DNA from: Arthrobacter sp. E3
GTDB lineage: Bacteria > Actinomycetota > Actinomycetes > Actinomycetales > Micrococcaceae
Assembly: GCF_017353415.1 (NCBI RefSeq)
Contig: NZ_JAFMPX010000012.1
Location: forward strand, 23,689-87,688
Direction: 5' to 3'
DNA: 64,000 nucleotides
Below, in pieces: positions 26,138-34,876 of the stretch; position 1 is the stretch's first letter; each line of letters opens with the position of its first letter. Made by a program: the position numbers and the translations under genes. The notes beneath the pieces were generated by a model. It ran no database searches and was not told where the DNA came from. It worked only from the letters and a program-made list of their open reading frames with translations.

Positions 26138-26818
26138 TCAGTGCTGTGTTGGGTGGGAGGTTCGCGCCAGGTAGGCGTCAAGAGTGGCGGTGCGGTGGGC
26201 TCGGGCGGCGTGTTCGACGTCGTCGGGCCCGGCACCGCTTTCGATCAGGGCAAGCAGTGCCTCATGTTCGGCTACCGACTGCTGCGCACGGCCGGGGACG
26301 TAGGTGAACGTGGAGGAACGCAACGCCTGGAGCCGGTTCCAACCGCGGTGGACAAGGTCCAGGATGTGCGGGTTGGGGCAGTTCTCAAACAGGATGCTGT
26401 GGAAATCTAGGTTCAGCGACGTGAACAGAACCGGGTCGAAGTCGTCCAGGCATTCGCGCATTTTTGTGTTGACTGCGCGGGCTCGGGCGATGTCGGTTTC
26501 CGTGATCATGGGAGCGGACAGTGCCGTGGCGGCGCCTTCCACAATGCTCAGGGTCTGCATGGTGTACAGGTATTCCGTAGGGTCTATCCCGGCCACCGTG
26601 GCACCGATGTTGCGTTCAAACGTGATGTAGCTTTCTGCTTCCAGGCGGCGGATGGCTTCGCGGACCGGGACCACGGAGAATCCCAGATCGCTGGCGATCT
26701 TTGCGAGCACCAGTCGGTAGCCGGGGGTGTATTTCCCCGCCAGGATCTTGTCCTTGATGGCCGCGTAGGCCTGCTCGGATTTGCTGCCGGCAGGGGTGCC
26801 GGCTGACTGGGTGATCAT
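26138..26818 (-). CDS. GntR-family (FCD) transcriptional regulator
   Basis: A 226-residue regulator with an N-terminal winged helix (AYAAIKDKILAGKYTPGYRL, then SVVPVREAIRRLEAE) and a helical FCD ligand domain containing a probable metal-binding His set (NLDFHSILF, VAEHEALL, ARAHRTA). The ATG at 26818 is two bases past the stop of the FAH-RraA gene, so it lies within the hpa operon between its first and third genes. Control of the operon through the palindrome at 28346-28357 is likely, giving autoregulation. Confidence 0.9.
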   Translation of the reverse strand: MITQSAGTPAGSKSEQAYAAIKDKILAGKYTPGYRLVLAKIASDLGFSVVPVREAIRRLEAESYITFERNIGATVAGIDPTEYLYTMQTLSIVEGAATALSAPMITETDIARARAVNTKMRECLDDFDPVLFTSLNLDFHSILFENCPNPHILDLVHRGWNRLQALRSSTFTYVPGRAQQSVAEHEALLALIESGAGPDDVEHAARAHRTATLDAYLARTSHPTQH

Positions 26819-26820
26819 GG

Positions 26821-28287
26821 CTACACGGCCGGGTTGGGATGGGTGAGTGCCCACTCGGTGAATTTTGCCCGCCAGGCGGCATTCATTGGGTACAGGCCCT
26901 CCACGCTGTTGCCTTCGGCGACCATTTGCGCGATGAAGGTTTCCTCGTGTTCTTGGGCGATGGAGTCGTCCGCCACTTCCTCCGCCAACGACGGCGGGAT
27001 CACCAGCACGCCGTCCGAGTCACCGACAATGATGTCGCCGGGCTGGACGGTGGCGCCGCCGCAGGAGATGGTCAGGTCGGTGTCCCACGGGATGTGCTTG
27101 CGGCCCAAAACGGCGGGGTGTGCACCGGTGAAGAACGTGGGCATGTCCAGTGCTGCCACGGCGTCAACGTCGCGGACGCCGCCGTCGGTCACGATGGCCA
27201 CGGCTCCGTTGATCTGTGCACGCAGGGCCAGGATGTCCCCGACGGTGCCCGTGCCGGGCTCGCCGCGGGCTTCCATGACGAGCACGTCGCCGTCGTTCAA
27301 GTTGTTGATGATACGTTTCTGGGCGTTGTAGCCGCCGCCGTGTGACTTGAACAAGTCCTCACGGTTGGGTACGTAGCGCAAGGTGCGGGCGGTTCCGGCT
27401 ATGCGCATTTCGGGGCGGGTCGACTTCAACCCGTCGATGCTGACGTTGTTCAGCCCGCGCTTGCGCAGTTGGGCGCTGAGTGTTGCGGTGCCGACGCTTG
27501 TCAGCTTGCGCTTGAGCTCGGCGCTGAGACCCTTCGGTGCCAGGCCAGCTGCCTCATGGGAGCCCCAGGCGTCCACGCGATCGGCATCGGTGGTCTTGGG
27601 GCTGTTGCCAAAGTCTGCCATCTCGGCGGTGCCCTGGGTGACGGTGGTGCTCAAGCGTCCTGTGGAAAGCCCGACATCCGGGGCATCCACCTCCACCTCA
27701 ATCACGTCGCCGGGGCCGGCAACGGAGGATCCCGCGGGGGTGCCGGTGAGAATCACATCGCCGGGCTCCAGCGTCATGAGCTGGGACAGGTCCGCCACGA
27801 TCTGGCTAAAGGAGAAGATCAATCCTGCGGTGGTGTCATCCTGGACAGGTTCGCCATTGACCCAAGTGCGTACGCGCAGGGCGGCCGGATTGACGTCTGC
27901 TGCAGGGATGAGTGCCGGGCCGAACGGGGTGAACCCGTCACCGGACTTGGAACGTACGTTGGAGCCCTTGTCGGCATATTTGAGGTCGTAAACGCCAAGA
28001 TCGTTGCTGGCGGTGATGTGGCTGACGTGGGACCAGGCGTCTTCGAGGCTGACACGGCGTGCCGCGGCGCCGATGACGAGGGCGATTTCACCCTCGTAGG
28101 CGAGTAGTTCGCATCCTGCCGGGCGCTCGATGAGCGAACCGCTGAGGCTCAATGATGAGGACGCCTTCAGGAAGTAGGACGGTTTGGCGGGGGTGCGCCC
28201 GCGCTGGTCGGCCCGCGACTGGTAGGCGAGGTGGACGGCGATGACCTTGCCGGCCTGCTTGAGCGTGTCTGCGGTGACTTGTTCCAC
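26821..28287 (-). CDS. hpaG: Fusion of FAH-family isomerase/decarboxylase (HpaG-like) with an RraA-like domain
   Basis: A 488-residue protein in two parts. Residues about 30-225 are a fumarylacetoacetate-hydrolase fold, with the metal-binding YEGEIALVIG, NDLGVYDLKYADKGSN and GDVILTGTPAGSSVAGPGD. Residues about 255-470 are an RraA/HMG-aldolase-like domain (VGTATLSAQLRKRG, GTVGDILALRAQING, VTDGGVRDVDAV, CGGATVQPGDIIVGD). Normal HpaG enzymes are one or two FAH units that decarboxylate and isomerise 5-oxopent-3-ene-1,2,5-tricarboxylate. The second catalytic domain here is therefore unusual. The GTG at 28287 has AGGAG six bases upstream. It is the first gene of the operon. Confidence 0.88.
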   Translation of the reverse strand: MEQVTADTLKQAGKVIAVHLAYQSRADQRGRTPAKPSYFLKASSSLSLSGSLIERPAGCELLAYEGEIALVIGAAARRVSLEDAWSHVSHITASNDLGVYDLKYADKGSNVRSKSGDGFTPFGPALIPAADVNPAALRVRTWVNGEPVQDDTTAGLIFSFSQIVADLSQLMTLEPGDVILTGTPAGSSVAGPGDVIEVEVDAPDVGLSTGRLSTTVTQGTAEMADFGNSPKTTDADRVDAWGSHEAAGLAPKGLSAELKRKLTSVGTATLSAQLRKRGLNNVSIDGLKSTRPEMRIAGTARTLRYVPNREDLFKSHGGGYNAQKRIINNLNDGDVLVMEARGEPGTGTVGDILALRAQINGAVAIVTDGGVRDVDAVAALDMPTFFTGAHPAVLGRKHIPWDTDLTISCGGATVQPGDIIVGDSDGVLVIPPSLAEEVADDSIAQEHEETFIAQMVAEGNSVEGLYPMNAAWRAKFTEWALTHPNPAV

Positions 28288-28339
28288 GAAACTCTCCTGG
28301 GATCGGTTGCGGGCCGATCTCTCCGGCCCTCATATCAAG

Positions 28340-28357
28340 TACGATATCGTATACGAT
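28340..28357. promoter_or_regulatory. GntR/FCD operator candidate of the hpa operon
   Basis: ATCGTATACGAT at 28346-28357 is a perfect palindrome that fits the ATNGTATACNAT form typical of FCD-type GntR operators. It overlaps a second perfect palindrome, TACGATATCGTA, at 28340-28351. Both lie about 55-70 bases upstream of the first operon gene. The regulator gene is two genes into the operon. Confidence 0.72.
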
Positions 28358-29016
28358 TACCATAGTCGTGTTATCCCCGTCACGTCAAGGGGTAGAGGGA
28401 AGGATATTTGGCGGAGGCGCTGTTGGTGGGTTTTGCCAGCCATTGCCTGCAAAGGCCGGGACTTCTAAAGCGAAGAGTCTTGAACTACCCATCTACGGTG
28501 AAAAGCACCGATCGTCCGTGGCACACGGGCTCAGGTCAGCGAAATTCTCAATCTAGTGTCGACTTCCTGACAGGTGCCAGCGTGACCAGATGGAACGGAC
28601 CCGAAAGGAGTGGGACCCAAGGATTCTGGGGATTGCGAAGACGCCAACTGAGACGTGTCGACTCCTGGAAACACCGAGGCGACCCCTTTCGCGTGGTTGA
28701 AGGGAGTGGGGTTCCTTGGGGCTTGAGAAGTTGTCCCGTATAGGACTGTGGCATTTTTTACGGTGAGTGTTGCAGGAATCTGGTGATTTGGGAGATTGAC
28801 TGGCGATCAGCCGGAGAAGCGTCCAAATTGCGAAACTCCAACATCGCGCTCTCTGCAATCTATGGGCTGCTGGAGCGCGAACTTGTCAAGCGGCCGCGGT
28901 CAGCAGGTCGTGCCAATGGATCCTTTGACTCGGGTGGTCCACCTCTCCGAGTGGAAAGAAGTTTCACGGCATTGTCCGAGAAGCGGTGCGCTATTCATCA
29001 TGGGATTTAGCAGGTG
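28358..29016. other. Gene-poor stretch beyond the hpa promoter
   Basis: About 650 bases with no open frame that looks coding on either strand. Base composition is more even than in the flanking genes. It looks like decayed or foreign DNA between the hpa operon and the accessory nuclease gene. I see no recognisable transposase, hairpin or RNA gene in it. Confidence 0.5.
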
Positions 29017-30795
29017 TCAAAGGCTGTTTTCGTTCTCTGCGCGCGTAACGGATACCCATTCGGCTATCGCCTCCATTATTGTTTCGGGGCGGGGTGCGAC
29101 CGAGTAGACCTGCAACTCGAGGTATCCGGGGTCCAGGATATCTAGGCTCGGAAGGTCATTCTCCCGCAAGCGCACCACCAGATAGCCGGCGGCCAGCAGG
29201 TCACGACTTTTGGCCAGATCGACCATCTGTTTCGCCTCGGAGGAGTGCCAGTAGGAGCCGTCGTACTCGATGGCCACCTCCACACCCTGGGTTTCGACCA
29301 AGATGTCGACGGTCCACTGTTCCCGCAGAGTGAAGGCCCTGTCAATGAGCTTCGGGCCGGACCGGGCGGAACCAAACTGCTTTCGTGCGGCGTCAAAGTG
29401 TTCCAATTCGACCTTCGACTTTCCTACCAGACGGCACTCGGGGCAATCAGACCCGGCATAGCGCGAGGCCAACGATGCTTGCCACTGGTGACGTGAATCC
29501 ACGGCACACACCCAGTACGGCACGAATCCGGTCGTGTCCCCTGTCGGGCGTACCTGCCATGCCGTGGTCGGATTCTCCGGGCTCCACTCAGCGGCCATAC
29601 CGGGATCGAACCAGGCCAGCGAGTCCAAGATCGTGTTACATTCCGGACACAGATACCGAGGCCGCTTATTGCGCTGGTGGACCTCCTCCTGCCATTCATG
29701 ACCGCAGCACGCAGCTTGCCACCACACCAACCGCGTGGAGTCCGGTCCAACGTTATCCGGCGTCCATTTACCGTTCAGGGTCGGATGCCATTGACCAGCG
29801 ATCTCGGGCAGTTCCTTGACGAGTCTCGGCCGGTTCCCGTTGGTACGTGTACGTGCGGAACGGCAACTGGGGCAACCTGATTTCAAGTAGCGGCTGGGAG
29901 CGACCCGTGGGTGGTGCCCCTCGGGGCATTTGAATCTTCTGGACCTGTGATCTCCCACCATGACCAGTTGCGGGTCGGCATCATCGTCCCATGCCTCGAC
30001 GAGTTCCGGCTCCGACGCAACGGCGGTCACCTTTTCGACCACCCATCTGAGTGCATATTCCGCAGACTTTCGCGCATTGCATTCGGGGCACTTCAGCCAT
30101 TGCGTGATGGAACGGACGCTGGAGTTGAAATGGTGCCCGCAGTTCGGGCATACCCAAGCGCATACCCGGTTGGCCAGCACGGTCACGGTTTTCAGATCAT
30201 GAGGATTATTCGCATCCGCATCCCACCACGCAAGCGCTGGGGAGGTCGAGTCAATAAACAGATTCTTTTTCTTTGTAGTATCTGCTGATTTCTTCGCCCG
30301 GGAGCCCGGATTGGATGAGCAGGTGCAACCCCATCCGATGTCGCCCATGCGATGGGCTTCTTGACGTCCGCACAAACGGCATCTGGTGATGATGGGGTAC
30401 CCGCTGCGGGGTAGGACGAAGAACGGCTCGACGGGCTCATAGTTATTCTGCTCTAGGTGTTCAGCCTGCACCTGGATGTCCACTGTCCTGCTCGTTCCGG
30501 ACATGAGGGCGGCGTGCATGGACCAGTCAATCCAGAAACATCTCCGGCACGCCGGCTCGTCATTCCGTGTCCGGAGATCCAAAAGGTAGTTCAGCAGGTA
30601 GTGGCATTCAGCTTTGCACAACTGGCACCGAGTCAGCCAGCGGGCGTTCCTTCCCGGGAACGGTTCTGCCGCGTCTAAGCCCATCTTCCGCAGGATAGCT
30701 TCCAGACACTGGGTGCACCAAGCTGGTTTTGTGCGGGTATTGAAGGACGCCCGGTTTGTGCAGCCGTCCGTAGTACATTCCTGCCATTTTTCCAC
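29017..30795 (-). CDS. Multi-zinc-ribbon protein with Vsr-like endonuclease domain
   Basis: About 592 residues. Six to seven treble-clef or zinc-ribbon modules, each with paired CxxC, run through most of the length (CQLCKAEC with CRRC; CPNCGHHF with CPEC; CPEGHH with CPSC; CCGHEW with CPEC; CAVDSRHQW with CPEC), as in DUF4379-type repeats. The last 130 residues are a restriction-endonuclease-like domain: WTVDILVE, VAIEYDGSYWH, and KSRDLLAAGYLVVRLRE, resembling Vsr/DUF559 nucleases. The function is unknown. A DNA-targeting nuclease, perhaps in defence, is inferred. The start is uncertain: GTG at 30795 or TTG at 30828. Confidence 0.75.
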   Translation of the reverse strand: MEKWQECTTDGCTNRASFNTRTKPAWCTQCLEAILRKMGLDAAEPFPGRNARWLTRCQLCKAECHYLLNYLLDLRTRNDEPACRRCFWIDWSMHAALMSGTSRTVDIQVQAEHLEQNNYEPVEPFFVLPRSGYPIITRCRLCGRQEAHRMGDIGWGCTCSSNPGSRAKKSADTTKKKNLFIDSTSPALAWWDADANNPHDLKTVTVLANRVCAWVCPNCGHHFNSSVRSITQWLKCPECNARKSAEYALRWVVEKVTAVASEPELVEAWDDDADPQLVMVGDHRSRRFKCPEGHHPRVAPSRYLKSGCPSCRSARTRTNGNRPRLVKELPEIAGQWHPTLNGKWTPDNVGPDSTRLVWWQAACCGHEWQEEVHQRNKRPRYLCPECNTILDSLAWFDPGMAAEWSPENPTTAWQVRPTGDTTGFVPYWVCAVDSRHQWQASLASRYAGSDCPECRLVGKSKVELEHFDAARKQFGSARSGPKLIDRAFTLREQWTVDILVETQGVEVAIEYDGSYWHSSEAKQMVDLAKSRDLLAAGYLVVRLRENDLPSLDILDPGYLELQVYSVAPRPETIMEAIAEWVSVTRAENENSL

Positions 30796-30828
30796 GTAAA
30801 CCCACTCTCCGCCGCCCAGGATGACCAA

Positions 30829-31075
30829 AGCCTTGAATATGGGCGCTGTGTTGGTTCTAGCAACTAGTGCCTACTTACTCATGTAACCGATAGGTACAGC
30901 CACAGACGTTGTTTGTCCTGGCTGAAACTCTGACGCTATCAGAAATTCACCGTGGTGAATTCAGGACTTTTGCCGGGGTGGGCAACTTGACTGGCTCGGT
31001 GATTCTTAGTGAATTTGTCGATTGGGAGAGATTGTTGCCCCCATCGTCATGGAACCTGCCACTGCACCCTTAACG
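30829..31075. other. Intergenic region with 18-bp palindrome
   Basis: No gene is seen. AATTCACC (30944-30951) and GGTGAATT (30954-30961) form an 18-bp palindrome upstream of the zinc-ribbon gene, a possible operator. The rest is unremarkable. Confidence 0.35.
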
Positions 31076-31112
31076 AAGCAAAGCCCCCGGTCAACTGCCG
31101 GGGGCTTTGCTT
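31076..31112. terminator. Terminator hairpin after the DUF4352 gene
   Basis: AAGCAAAGCCCCCGG (31076-31090) pairs perfectly with 31098-31112 around a 7-base loop. It lies 20 bases past the stop of the minus-strand membrane protein gene and has A/T ends on both sides, so it can act in either direction. Confidence 0.75.
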
Positions 31113-31131
31113 GGTGGTCATCCTACGAAAG

Positions 31132-32046
31132 TTACTTAACAGCGACGAATACCTTGTCGGCGAGCATGCCTGGCCTGACAGCGAGGACGCCTTGGCCAGC
31201 TGTGGATGTCGGTACTGCAAACACCGTGTTGCCTGTTGCGGTGCCATCTTTGTAGAGCGTACTCGTGGTATCGATGGGGTTCGGCGCGGTGGCGATATTA
31301 TCGAATCCATTTACAGTGGTGCCGCTTGCAGTGACGTACTCGATAGACACGAAGGCAGGCATTTGCCCCTCAGCGTCATCACCAAGGTATGTAGCCGAGT
31401 AGTCCACCAGGATGTACTCTGACCCCTCAGCCGGGGGGTCATTGAATTCGTTGGCCCCGAGAACAGCATCTGTAGCGGCGAAGGTGACCGAGTTGATCAC
31501 GACGCGCCAGTCATCTGACTCGATGACTGATCCGATCGGGGATGGGTTCTCGCGGGTTCTGCCGTTGACGTCAGGCTTTTTCTCCACTGCTGCATCATTG
31601 GCAGCTGCGCCGTTGGACGGTTCAGCGACCGTCGTATCACCGCTGCTGAAAGCATTGTCGAACGAAGTCGCGACAACTGCAAAGAAAACGCTAACGCCGA
31701 CGATCGTTCCGATGATCGAGGCGATCAGGGCTGTGATGCCCATCCACTTGGCCTTGTCCTTAAGGAAAAGGGAAACAAGTGCCAAGACGAATGCGATCGG
31801 CAGCAAGATCCATCCAACAATTAATGCACCAGGTATACAGGCGAAGATGAACCCGAGGACCGCTGTGATGAGGGCAATTAGTCCGAGTATGTTGAACGGT
31901 TTTTTCGCCCTAATTGGCGGAGCCGTCGGCGGGGGCGTGAGTGTCTGGGTGGGAGAACCAAGCCCTTGCTGCGCGATAGGTGATTGTTCTGATTGATGGG
32001 GCGAGGTCTGCTGTGAGCCTGCCCCCGGAAGCTCTGGTGTCGTCAT
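31132..32046 (-). CDS. Membrane-anchored DUF4352-type protein
   Basis: A 304-residue protein. A Pro/Gln/Ser-rich cytoplasmic start (to residue 46) is followed by three hydrophobic segments (ILGLIALITAVLGFIFAC, ALIVGWILLPIAFVLALVS, ITALIASIIGTIVGVSVFF). An extracytoplasmic domain begins at about residue 165. Its NPSPIGSVIESDDWRVVINSV and EYILVDYSATYLGDD match the DUF4352 (telokin-like/MPT63-like) immunoglobulin-type fold. Such proteins are common in Gram-positive bacteria and have no known activity. It is monocistronic with its own terminator. Confidence 0.75.
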   Translation of the reverse strand: MTTPELPGAGSQQTSPHQSEQSPIAQQGLGSPTQTLTPPPTAPPIRAKKPFNILGLIALITAVLGFIFACIPGALIVGWILLPIAFVLALVSLFLKDKAKWMGITALIASIIGTIVGVSVFFAVVATSFDNAFSSGDTTVAEPSNGAAANDAAVEKKPDVNGRTRENPSPIGSVIESDDWRVVINSVTFAATDAVLGANEFNDPPAEGSEYILVDYSATYLGDDAEGQMPAFVSIEYVTASGTTVNGFDNIATAPNPIDTTSTLYKDGTATGNTVFAVPTSTAGQGVLAVRPGMLADKVFVAVK

Positions 32047-32426
32047 GCTACAACTATGTCAGTGGTAGGAGGCTTCCCATATTTCGCGACAAGACGTTAC
32101 GGGTGGGGAGGACGCTAGCGATGGGAACGTCGACCGTGCTCTGTAGGGTTTCCGTCAGGTGCGCCCCCCCGAACTTACGCTGGGTATTCCCTCGCGACCG
32201 TGAGAGTGAAGTTCACTTCGCCATCTGTCGACACACGTGACCGTAGATTCTGATCGTTAACCTGACAATTTCAATCGCGGACGTACCGGGCGCATTCAAC
32301 GGCTGCACGATATTCTGATCTGCAGTCCGGAATGGGCTACACGGCCGTAGGAATCTTAATGCGTCATGTCAGATCATCTTTGTAGATCGCTCGAAACACC
32401 TCCGCCAGCGACCTCAACCGGCCCGT
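32047..32426. other. Intergenic stretch without a visible gene
   Basis: About 380 bases between two minus-strand genes. I see no convincing coding frame, hairpin or RNA gene. The part next to 32046 should hold the promoter of the DUF4352 gene. Confidence 0.4.
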
Positions 32427-33155
32427 CTACTGCAGTTGCGCTTCGATGGCCCGTGCGCTGGAGGCCAATCGAGCACCGATGGTGGCCGGCTGGCTTTCGG
32501 CGCCTAGAAAGACCACGCAGATCGAAGCGGGCATGCCGCCGGGGATATGGATGGGCGCGGCGATCGCCGAGACCCCTGGGAGGACTTCATCATGGCTCGT
32601 GGCATACCCGGCCGTGCGGGCGGCGCGCGCTTCCGGCCGGTACGGAAGCCCGGGCGCAAGGCGCGCCCACGCATCCTCGCTGATGGCGGACTGAATGGCG
32701 ATGCCCGGCGCACCTGAGCTGAAGGAATGACGGGTGCCGGGGCGCTGCGCCAACGTGGCGCCGGAGCGTCGGGGCTCCACTGTCAGCAGCGTGACGGAAT
32801 CGCGATGATCCCACACTGCGATGAACGCCGTCATGGACAGTTCATTGGCCAGTTCCGTCAGCTCCGGAAGGGCGGCGGTTTGCAGGTCACGGGAAACGCC
32901 GCGAGCCAGAGCTGCCAGTCCGGGGCCGGCCTGGACGCGGCCGGCGTCGTCCCGTGTGAGCAGTGCGTGATCCTCAAGCGTGCGCAGGATGCGGTAGGCG
33001 ACGGAGCGGTGCACGCCCAGCGCCGCGGACAGCTCGGCGATGGTCATCGGTGCGGGGGCCGCGGCCAGGATTTCCAAGGCACGGATACCGCGGGACAGGG
33101 TTTGTGAATGGGCAGGTGACTTCTCCGTGGAACCCTCAACTGCGTCTGTGCTCAC
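32427..33155 (-). CDS. IclR-family transcriptional regulator
   Basis: A 242-residue IclR regulator. The winged helix-turn-helix is MTIAELSAALGVHRSVAYRILRTL (about residues 38-62). The effector domain ends with the conserved GVSAIAAPIHIPGGMPASICVVF. The GTG at 33155 is preferred because AGAGGA lies seven bases upstream; the frame is open to a GTG at 33176 that has no RBS. The neighbouring MHS transporter runs the same way; regulation of it, or of an aromatic-acid gene set elsewhere, is possible. Confidence 0.88.
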   Translation of the reverse strand: MSTDAVEGSTEKSPAHSQTLSRGIRALEILAAAPAPMTIAELSAALGVHRSVAYRILRTLEDHALLTRDDAGRVQAGPGLAALARGVSRDLQTAALPELTELANELSMTAFIAVWDHRDSVTLLTVEPRRSGATLAQRPGTRHSFSSGAPGIAIQSAISEDAWARLAPGLPYRPEARAARTAGYATSHDEVLPGVSAIAAPIHIPGGMPASICVVFLGAESQPATIGARLASSARAIEAQLQ

Positions 33156-33254
33156 GTCATCATCCTCTTCAGTCACCGCCGAAAAAACCGTTCCTTATTT
33201 GGGACGGAAGTTCAATTATAGAACTCTCACAGGCTTCTTGAATCAACGAAACGG

Positions 33255-33293
33255 ACGACGGCGGCACCCGCCCAAGGTGGGTACCGCCGTCGT
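33255..33293 (-). terminator. Hairpin after the MFS transporter gene
   Basis: ACGACGGCGG at 33255-33264 pairs with 33284-33293, and ACCC/GGGT inside extends the stem. It lies about 40 bases past the transporter stop on the minus strand, followed by a T-containing CCGTTTCGTT. Confidence 0.55.
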
Positions 33294-33331
33294 TCGCGAT
33301 TCAGTGGAGAGTGTCTCGCTCTCGAAGCGAG

Positions 33332-34723
33332 TCAGGACTCCGTGGTGGTTGAGCTCAGAACGGGCTCGCGCTTGTCGAAGATGGTGGCGCCAACCTCCTG
33401 CTCCGCCTGGTTCGTGATGCTGAGGCTGATCCCAGGGCGGTCCTTGAGCATGATCACCGCTGCCATTCCGAGCAGTGTCATGACCAGCAAGTAGGCGGAG
33501 ATGGCCAGGCTGGTGCCGGTGGCTTGCAGGAGCGCTTGGGCGATCATCGGGGCAAAGGCGCCACCAATAATGGCGCCGATGGCGTAGGAGATTGAAACGC
33601 CGGAGAAGCGCACGGATGCCGGGAAGATCTCGCTGTACCACGCTGCTTGCGGTCCGTAGGTCAGGCCAAGGCCGAACGTGAACAGGAACAGAGCCAGGAA
33701 CAGTGCCCAGAGTTCACCGGTGTTGATGAGCAGGAACAGTGGGAAGACGGTCAGTGCCTGGGCTGTGAAGCCGATCAGGTACGTGTTTTTGCGCCCAATC
33801 TTGTCGGCCATGCCGCCGGCCAGTGCCGTGAAGATGAGCCACGTAGCCGCCGCGAACGTCATGGCAAGCAGTACTGGAGTCTTCTCCAGCCCCACGTTGC
33901 CGTCCGGGTTGGTGGCGTAGCTGGGGATGAAGCCGCCTGTGGCCATGTAGCCGGAGGCGTTGTTGCCGGCGAAGATCAGCGCTGCCAGGACCACTAGGAG
34001 CCAGTGCTTGCGGAAGAGTTCGATGATGGGGACCTTGGGCTGCTGCTTCTTTTCAGCGATCTCTAGGAACACTGGGCTTTCTTCCACTGCGCGGCGGACG
34101 AAGTAGCCCACACCGATCAGCACCACGCTGAGGAGGAACGGTACACGCCAGCCCCACTCCATGAACGCGTCGCCTGGGGCAATCACACCGGTCATCAAGG
34201 CCATGACGCCGGATGCCATCAGCAAGCCCAGCGGTACGCCGAGCTGCGGGAAGGAACCTGCACGCCCGCGCTTGTTGTCAGGGGCGTGCTCGACGGCCAT
34301 CAAAACAGCGCCTCCCCATTCACCGCCTGCGGAGACACCCTGCAGGATGCGCAGGAGCAGCAGCAGGATGGGAGCCAGCACGCCCGCCGTCGCGTAGGTG
34401 GGCAGCAGGCCAATCAGGGTGGTGCAACCGCCCATCAGGAGCAGGGTCAACACGAGCATGGCCCGGCGGCCAATCCTGTCGCCATAGTGGCCTGCCAGGA
34501 AGGCGCCGAGTGGGCGGAACAGGAAGCTGATGCCTACGGAGGCGAAGGAGAGCAGCAGTCCGATCTGGGGTCCGGCTGGCTCGAAGAATAGGTGTGCAAA
34601 CACCAAGCCGGCGGCCGTGGCGTAGATAAAGTAGTCGTACCACTCGACGGTGGTGCCGATGAGGGTAGCCATAGCCACGCGACGCTGCGTGCGTCGTGTG
34701 TCAACGACGGAAGGGATGCTCAT
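33332..34723 (-). CDS. MFS transporter, metabolite:H+ symporter (MHS) type
   Basis: A 463-residue, twelve-helix transporter. The start ATLIGTTVEWYDYFIYATAAG and the loop GHYGDRIGRRAMLVLTLLLMG are hallmarks of the MHS group (ProP/ShiA/KgtP/CitA type), which move small organic acids or osmolytes with protons. GEWGGAVLMAVEHAP is also typical. The ATG at 34723 has AAGGA nine bases upstream; the extension to 34837 is unsupported. It is divergent from a LysR regulator, its likely controller. The substrate is not determinable here. Confidence 0.92.
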   Translation of the reverse strand: MSIPSVVDTRRTQRRVAMATLIGTTVEWYDYFIYATAAGLVFAHLFFEPAGPQIGLLLSFASVGISFLFRPLGAFLAGHYGDRIGRRAMLVLTLLLMGGCTTLIGLLPTYATAGVLAPILLLLLRILQGVSAGGEWGGAVLMAVEHAPDNKRGRAGSFPQLGVPLGLLMASGVMALMTGVIAPGDAFMEWGWRVPFLLSVVLIGVGYFVRRAVEESPVFLEIAEKKQQPKVPIIELFRKHWLLVVLAALIFAGNNASGYMATGGFIPSYATNPDGNVGLEKTPVLLAMTFAAATWLIFTALAGGMADKIGRKNTYLIGFTAQALTVFPLFLLINTGELWALFLALFLFTFGLGLTYGPQAAWYSEIFPASVRFSGVSISYAIGAIIGGAFAPMIAQALLQATGTSLAISAYLLVMTLLGMAAVIMLKDRPGISLSITNQAEQEVGATIFDKREPVLSSTTTES

Positions 34724-34876
34724 GGGTTCGTGTCCTTGACTTTGCTCCGGGGGAACTGTTCGACCCTGGCTGACGCAGTGTTGCGGCAACGTGGCGGAAT
34801 CAGTCTGGATGTAACCAGTGTCACACTTTGCGAACAATGAGTAAACTTATAAAAATAGCAAAACATATTCGGTTTT

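Noticed and set aside
28380..29010. A mobile element in the gene-poor stretch before the zinc-ribbon gene
   Set aside because: No transposase frame and no clear terminal inverted repeats could be found by eye.
29079..29819. Several + strand frames inside the zinc-ribbon gene
   Set aside because: Arg/Pro/Ser-rich shadows; the minus-strand frame shows regular CxxC pairs and a nuclease domain.
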